Positions 59,873-64,000 of a DNA stretch of 64,000 nucleotides are shown in pieces; positions within the stretch are counted from its first letter, which is position 1, and every line of letters starts with the position of its first letter. A model generated the notes under the pieces. That model did not search any database, was not told the origin of the DNA, and saw only the letters and a program-made list of their open reading frames with translations. Source of the stretch: Streptomyces lavendofoliae. GTDB taxonomy: Bacteria > Actinomycetota > Actinomycetes > Streptomycetales > Streptomycetaceae. The DNA lies in contig NZ_BMTP01000007.1 of assembly GCF_014649735.1 (NCBI RefSeq), positions 248,001 through 312,000 of the forward strand. The letters run 5' to 3'. A program made the position numbers and the translations under genes.

Positions 59873-61035
59873 TGTTCGACTCCGTACACCGACAGCAGGG
59901 ACTTCATGCGGGACTCCGCCAGTCCCGGGTCGGGGAACAGGCCCAGCCCGTCGGCCAGTTCGTACGCCCGCGCGAGGTGCGGGAGCGATCGGGCCGACTG
60001 GAGGCCGCCGACCATGGTGAAGTGGTCCTGGTGGCCCGCCAGCCAGGCCAGGAGGACCACACCCGTCTTGTAGAAGCGGGTGGGCGCCTGGAAGAGGTGG
60101 CGGGACAGGGCGACGGTCGGGTCGAGGAGGGCGCGGAAGCCCTCCTTGTCGCCGGTGTCGAGGACCCGTACCGCCTCGGCCGCCAGCGGGCCGAGCGGGT
60201 CGAAGATGCCCAGCAGGGCGTGGCTGAAGCCGTGGTCGTCGCCCTCGATCAGCTCGGGGTAGTGGAAGTCGTCGCCGGTGTAGCAGCGCACGCCCTCGGG
60301 AAGGCGGCGGCGCAGCTCGACCTCGCGGCGGGCGTCCAGCAGGGAGACCTTGATGCCGTCGACCTTGTCCGGGTGCTCGGCGATGACCTTCAGGAACGTG
60401 TCGGTGGCGGTGTCCAGGTCGGCGGAGCCCCAGTAGCCCTCCAGCGCCGGGTCGAACATGGGCCCGAGCCAGTGGAGGACGACGGGCTCGCCCGCCTGGC
60501 GCAGGAGGTGGCTGTAGAGGGTCACGTAGTCGTCGGGGGACCGCGCGGCCGCCGCGAGGGCGCGGGAAGCCATGAGAACGGGCTGGGCGCCGCAGTCCTC
60601 GACGAGGGCCAGCTGCTCCTCGTACGCCGCGCGGACGGCGGCCAGGTCCGCCGGGGCGGTGAGCTGGTCCGTGCCCACCCCGGCCGCGATCCGGCCGCCG
60701 GCCGCCTTCGCCTCGGCGGCCGAGCGGCGGATCAGTTCGGCCGCGCCCGCCCAGTCCAGGCCCATGCCCCGCTGGGCGGTGTCCATGGCCTCGGCGACGC
60801 CCAGCCCGTGGGCCCACAGGTGGCGGCGGAAGGCGAGGGTGGCGTCCCAGTCGAGGGCCGCCGGGGAGTCGGGGGTGACGTCCGCGTACGGGTCGGCCAC
60901 CACGTGGGCGGCGGAGAAGACCGTACGGGAGGCGAGGGGCGCGCCGCCGGGACCGCCGGGGCCGCCTGCGCCGCCGCCGAAGGCCGCCGGTTCGGTGCGC
61001 GGTTCGTACGTGCCGTGCGGGAGCCGGATCGTCAC
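59869..61035 (-). CDS. DUF993 / dihydrodipicolinate-synthase-like protein
   Basis: 388 residues from GTG 61035, overlapping the dehydrogenase stop as GTGA. The Gly/Pro-rich N-terminus (FGGGAGGPGGPGG) precedes a TIM-barrel-like body with SRTVFSAAHVVADPYADVTP, DWDATLAFRRHLWAHGLGVA, VLHWLGPMFDPALEGYWGS, VDGIKVSLLDARREV and CYTGDDFHYPELI. The Lys in GIKVSLLD is where class I aldolases form a Schiff base. A retro-aldol or aldolase step in degradation of an oxidised sugar is inferred; the substrate is unknown. Confidence 0.85.
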   Translation of the reverse strand: MTIRLPHGTYEPRTEPAAFGGGAGGPGGPGGAPLASRTVFSAAHVVADPYADVTPDSPAALDWDATLAFRRHLWAHGLGVAEAMDTAQRGMGLDWAGAAELIRRSAAEAKAAGGRIAAGVGTDQLTAPADLAAVRAAYEEQLALVEDCGAQPVLMASRALAAAARSPDDYVTLYSHLLRQAGEPVVLHWLGPMFDPALEGYWGSADLDTATDTFLKVIAEHPDKVDGIKVSLLDARREVELRRRLPEGVRCYTGDDFHYPELIEGDDHGFSHALLGIFDPLGPLAAEAVRVLDTGDKEGFRALLDPTVALSRHLFQAPTRFYKTGVVLLAWLAGHQDHFTMVGGLQSARSLPHLARAYELADGLGLFPDPGLAESRMKSLLSVYGVEQ

Positions 61036-62183
61036 AGCGACAGCTCCGGGACGTCGAAGCGGCGGCCCTCCGCCGAGGACTTGAGGCCCAGCTCGGCTAG
61101 CTGCACGCCCCGCGCGCCGGCCAGCAGGTCCCAGTGGTACGGCTCGTCCAGCGCGACGTGGCGCAGGAACAACTCCCACTGGGCCTTGAAGCCGTTGTCG
61201 AACGCGGCGTTGTCGGGGACCTCCTGCCACTGGTCGCGGAACGCCTCGGTGACGGGGATGTCGGGGTTCCAGACGGGCTTGGGGGTGGCGGACCGGTGCT
61301 GGACGCGGCAGCCGCGCAGTCCGGCGACGGCCGAGCCGTGGGTCCCGTCGACCTGGAACTCGACCAGCTCGTCGCGGTGGACGCGGACCGCCCAGGAGGA
61401 GTTGATCTGTGCGACGGCGCCGCCCTCCAGCTGGAAGATGCCGTACGCGGCGTCGTCGGCGGTGGCGGCGTAGGGCTTGCCGTCCTCGTCCCAGCGCTGC
61501 GGGATGTGGGTGGTGACGTGCGCGGTGACACCGGTGACCCGGCCGAAGAGCTCGTGGAGCACGTACTCCCAGTGCGGGAACATGTCGACGACGATGCCGC
61601 CGCCGTCCTCCGCGCGGTAGTTCCAGGAGGGGCGCTGGGCCTCCTGCCAGTCGCCCTCGAAGACCCAGTACCCGAACTCGCCGCGCACGGAGAGGATCTC
61701 GCCGAAGAAGCCGCCGTCGATGAGGCGCTTCAGCTTGACCAGGCCCGGCAGGAAGATCTTGTCCTGGACGACGCCGTGCTTGATGCCCGCGGCGCGGGCG
61801 AGGCGGGCGAGCTCCAGGGCCCCGGCGGTGTCGGTGGCCGTGGGCTTCTCGGTGTAGACGTGCTTTCCGGCGGCGATCGCCCGGGTGAGGGCGTCGGCGC
61901 GGGCGGAGGTCACCTGGGCGTCGAAGTAGATCTCCGTGGACTCGTCGGCGAGGACGGCGTCGAGGTCGGTGGACCATTCGGTCAGCCCGTGGCGGTCGGC
62001 GAGTTCGCGCAGGGCGTGCTCGCGGCGGCCGACCAGGACGGGCTCGGGCCACAGGACCCGGCCGTCGCCGAGGTCCAGGCCGCCCTGGTCGCGGATGGCG
62101 AGGATCGACCGCACCAGGTGCTGCCGGTAACCCATGCGCCCCGTGACGCCGTTCATGGCGATCCGCACGGTTCTGCGTGTCAC
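61032..62183 (-). CDS. Gfo/Idh/MocA-family oxidoreductase
   Basis: 383 residues from GTG 62183, with GGAGG upstream. The Rossmann start is IAMNGVTGRMGYRQHLVRSI; the family motif is HVYTEKPTATDTAGALELAR with the conserved EKP Lys. QRPSWNYRAEDGGGIVVDMFPHWEYVLHELFG gives the catalytic region. NAD(P)-dependent oxidation of a sugar or inositol-like polyol is the family role. First gene of the operon, facing the LacI-family regulator across an operator at 62250. Confidence 0.9.
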   Translation of the reverse strand: MTRRTVRIAMNGVTGRMGYRQHLVRSILAIRDQGGLDLGDGRVLWPEPVLVGRREHALRELADRHGLTEWSTDLDAVLADESTEIYFDAQVTSARADALTRAIAAGKHVYTEKPTATDTAGALELARLARAAGIKHGVVQDKIFLPGLVKLKRLIDGGFFGEILSVRGEFGYWVFEGDWQEAQRPSWNYRAEDGGGIVVDMFPHWEYVLHELFGRVTGVTAHVTTHIPQRWDEDGKPYAATADDAAYGIFQLEGGAVAQINSSWAVRVHRDELVEFQVDGTHGSAVAGLRGCRVQHRSATPKPVWNPDIPVTEAFRDQWQEVPDNAAFDNGFKAQWELFLRHVALDEPYHWDLLAGARGVQLAELGLKSSAEGRRFDVPELSL

Positions 62184-62249
62184 GAAGGTCCTCCAAGTGT
62201 GGTCGCGAAGTCGCCGGCCGGCACGGGAGTCATGCCCGCGTACCGTCGT

Positions 62250-62263
62250 AGCAAGCGCTTTCT
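62250..62263. promoter_or_regulatory. LacI-family operator
   Basis: AGCAAGCGCTTTCT is centred on the palindrome AAGCGCTT (62253-62260) and matches the AGAAAGCGCTTGCT-like LacI/CcpA-type consensus. It lies between the divergent dehydrogenase and lacI-type genes, 67 bases from one start and 73 from the other. Confidence 0.8.
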
Positions 62264-62335
62264 ATCGGTGATGACGCTAGCCTGCCGACAGCGGCCGGTA
62301 CAAGGGCCCGGCCCGACTCTCCTCGGAGGAACGCG

Positions 62336-63400
62336 ATGACAGTCACCCTGGCCGATGTGGCGGCGCGCGCCCGGGTGTCCCCGGCCACCGTCTCCCGCGT
62401 CCTCAACGGCAACTACCCGGTCGCGGCCTCCACCCGCGAGCGGGTGCTGCGCGCGGTCGACGAACTGGACTACGTGCTCAACGGCCCCGCCAGCGCGCTC
62501 GCCGCCGCCACCTCCGACCTGGTGGGCGTCCTCGTGAACGACATCGCCGACCCGTTCTTCGGGATCATGGCCGGGGCGGCGCAGCACGCGATCGGGGACG
62601 GCGCGCCGGGCCGGGCGGGCGGCGAGAAGCTCGCCGTCGTCTGCAACACCGGCGGCTCCCCCGAGCGCGAACTGACCTACCTCACGCTGCTCCAGCGCCA
62701 GCGCGCCGCCGCCGTGGTCCTGACCGGCGGGGCGGTCGAGGACGCGGACCACATCGCGGCGACGGCCGCGAAGCTGGCCAGGCTGGCGGACGCCGGCACA
62801 CGGGTGGTGCTCTGCGGGCGCCCGCCGGTGCCCGCCGCCGGCGAGGCGGTCACCGCCGCGCTGACGTTCGACAACCGGGGCGGCGGGAAGCGGCTGACGG
62901 AGCACCTGCTGACGCTGGGCCACCGGCGGATCGGGTACATCGCCGGCCCGGCCGAGCGCACCACCACCCGCCACCGTCTGGAGGGCCATCGCGCCGCGAT
63001 GGAGGCGGCCGGGCTGGGCGGCCGGGGCCTGGACCGGCTCACCGTGCACGGGCGTTACGACCGCCGCTCCGGGTACGACGCGACGCTGGAGCTGCTGCGG
63101 CGGGAACCGCGCCTGACCGCGGTGGTCGCGGCCAACGACACGGTCGCGCTGGGAGCCTGCGCCGCGCTGCGGGACCAGGGGCTGCGCATCCCGGACGACA
63201 TCTCCGTGGCGGGCTTCGACGACCTGCCGTTCTCCGTCGACGCGGTGCCCGCGCTCACCACCGTACGGCTGCCGCTGTACGAGGCGGGGGCGCGGGCCGG
63301 GCGGCTGGCGACCGGCACGGAGGCCCCGCCGCCGGGCGGCATCGCCACGATCGGCGGCGAGCTGATGGTCCGCGCGTCCACCGGCCGGCCGGCCTCCTGA
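62336..63400 (+). CDS. LacI-family transcriptional regulator
   Basis: 354 residues from ATG 62336 (GGAGGAACGCG upstream). The HTH is TVTLADVAARARVSPATVSR (about 4-23) with hinge helix VLRAVDELDYVLNGPASALA. The periplasmic-binding-like effector domain (about 60-345) includes VGVLVNDIADPFFGIMAGAA, LLTLGHRRIGYIAGP, VAANDTVALGACAALRDQG and ISVAGFDDLPFSVDAVPALT. It probably represses the divergent dehydrogenase operon and itself through the 62250 operator, until a sugar-type inducer binds. Confidence 0.93.
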   Translation: MTVTLADVAARARVSPATVSRVLNGNYPVAASTRERVLRAVDELDYVLNGPASALAAATSDLVGVLVNDIADPFFGIMAGAAQHAIGDGAPGRAGGEKLAVVCNTGGSPERELTYLTLLQRQRAAAVVLTGGAVEDADHIAATAAKLARLADAGTRVVLCGRPPVPAAGEAVTAALTFDNRGGGKRLTEHLLTLGHRRIGYIAGPAERTTTRHRLEGHRAAMEAAGLGGRGLDRLTVHGRYDRRSGYDATLELLRREPRLTAVVAANDTVALGACAALRDQGLRIPDDISVAGFDDLPFSVDAVPALTTVRLPLYEAGARAGRLATGTEAPPPGGIATIGGELMVRASTGRPAS

Positions 63401-63533
63401 CCGGCGCCCCGCCGCCCGCCGCTCGTACGGGGTGGCCCGGCGCGGCAATGACGGGGCGCCCGCGGGGTACGTTCCCCCGGGAACGCGCCCCGGGCCCACG
63501 CGGCGCCCGCACCGCACGAAGGAGCTCCAGACC

Positions 63534-64000
63534 GTGAAGTACGCCTTCTCCACCCTCGGCGTCCCCGGGATGCCGGTCCCCGACGTCGTCCGCCTCGCCG
63601 CCGAGAGCGGCTACCAGGGCGTGGAGCTGCGCGCCCACCCCGAGGAGCCGGTGCACCCGGGGCTCGTGGGCCACGAGCGGCGGGCCGTGGCCGAGGAGTT
63701 CGCGCGGGCGGGCGTCGAGATCCTCACGGTCGCCGGGTACGCCCGGGTGGCGGAGGCCGGTGACGACGAGCCCGTGTACGAGGAGCTGCACCGGCTCCTG
63801 TACCTCGCGGCCGACCTGGGCGCACGGCACGTGCGGGTGTTCCCGGGCGGCGGCGAGCAGGACCCGGCGGATGCGGACGCCACGGCGGCCCGGCGGCTGG
63901 GAGCGGCGGCGGAGGTCGCGGCGGACCTCGGCGTGCGGATCCTGCTGGAGACCCATGACTCGCACCGCACCGGCGCGGACGTGGCCAGGATCGTGGGCGC
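63534..64000 (+). CDS. sugar phosphate isomerase/epimerase, 5' part (runs off window)
   Basis: At least 155 codons from GTG 63534, after AAGGAGCTCC. The frame starts VKYAFSTLGVPGMPVPDVVR, continues SGYQGVELRAHPEEPVHPGL and GARHVRVFPGG, and ends at VRILLETHDSHRTGADVARI where the sequence stops. It is another AP-endonuclease 2-type barrel, the third in this region. It is 133 bases downstream of the LacI-family gene and probably under the same or related control. The C-terminal part is not in the window. Confidence 0.85.
   Translation, partial: MKYAFSTLGVPGMPVPDVVRLAAESGYQGVELRAHPEEPVHPGLVGHERRAVAEEFARAGVEILTVAGYARVAEAGDDEPVYEELHRLLYLAADLGARHVRVFPGGGEQDPADADATAARRLGAAAEVAADLGVRILLETHDSHRTGADVARIVG

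Noticed and set aside
63471..63484. GTTCCCCCGGGAAC as an operator for the last isomerase gene
   Set aside because: Only 6-bp GC-rich arms, and such matches are frequent in this composition; no supporting second site.

Overview
The window looks like the chromosome of a Streptomyces or a very close relative. G+C is very high and codon third positions are dominated by G and C. GTG starts and 4-base GTGA or ATGA gene overlaps are common. The gene content is actinobacterial: a csn chitosan-oligosaccharide operon, a glnX-glnH-pknG cluster, a sporulation dynamin pair beside a second SSB, and sortase and LAXTG proteins. No plasmid, prophage or CRISPR signature was seen. All family assignments come from motifs read by eye; no database search was run.

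Layout from left to right. At 1-4062 lie the start of malQ, a small coupled repeat protein, and a secreted GH84-type protein with an altered catalytic acid pair. At 4063-6283 come a nested tandem repeat, an HNH protein and an MscS channel with a strong terminator. At 6304-13206 lies csnR-csnE-csnF-csnG-csnH-csnK: a ROK repressor with a promoter and operator, a lipoprotein, two permeases, a GH4 hydrolase and a BadF-type kinase. At 13386-24599 is one large signalling cluster: 4-TM receptor GlnX, binding protein GlnH, a coiled-coil protein, a PknG-type kinase, PP2C, VWA, zinc-ribbon/FHA protein and truncated haemoglobin.

At 24760-32234 are a small secreted protein, a decayed ABC ATPase fragment in front of a FtsX-like permease, a conserved unknown, a thioesterase, ettA, and a thioester-domain surface protein with an LAETG sorting signal. 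At 32476-36517 is ssbB-dynB-dynA, followed by tRNA-Arg(UCU), a class F sortase with a DUF4142 protein, and a DUF1772 membrane protein. A minisatellite-like stretch at 39184-39797 precedes a LuxR-like regulator with a TTA codon between its two possible starts. At 40560-45511 are an ABC permease, a remarkable alpha/beta-hydrolase-ABC ATPase fusion, a dienelactone hydrolase pseudogene, a 162-bp inverted-repeat element and a DUF4291 gene.

At 45631-52903 is an inositol catabolism locus (iolA, iolD, iolB, a Cgl0159-like aldolase-fold gene, iolC) with a divergent IolE-like isomerase. At 53147-58790 are a small HTH protein, a GNAT acetyltransferase, a CsoR-type operator with copZ, an orphan leader with twin UUGGGG-loop hairpins, citrate synthase and RecD2. 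At 59060-64000 is a second sugar locus (Gfo/Idh/MocA dehydrogenase, DUF993 protein, TIM-barrel isomerase) divergent from its likely LacI-family regulator across a LacI operator, then the start of another isomerase.

Three things stand out: the zinc-ribbon-rich PknG/PP2C/VWA/FHA/globin cluster, the membrane-spanning hydrolase-ATPase fusion, and the twin hairpins that lead no recognisable gene.
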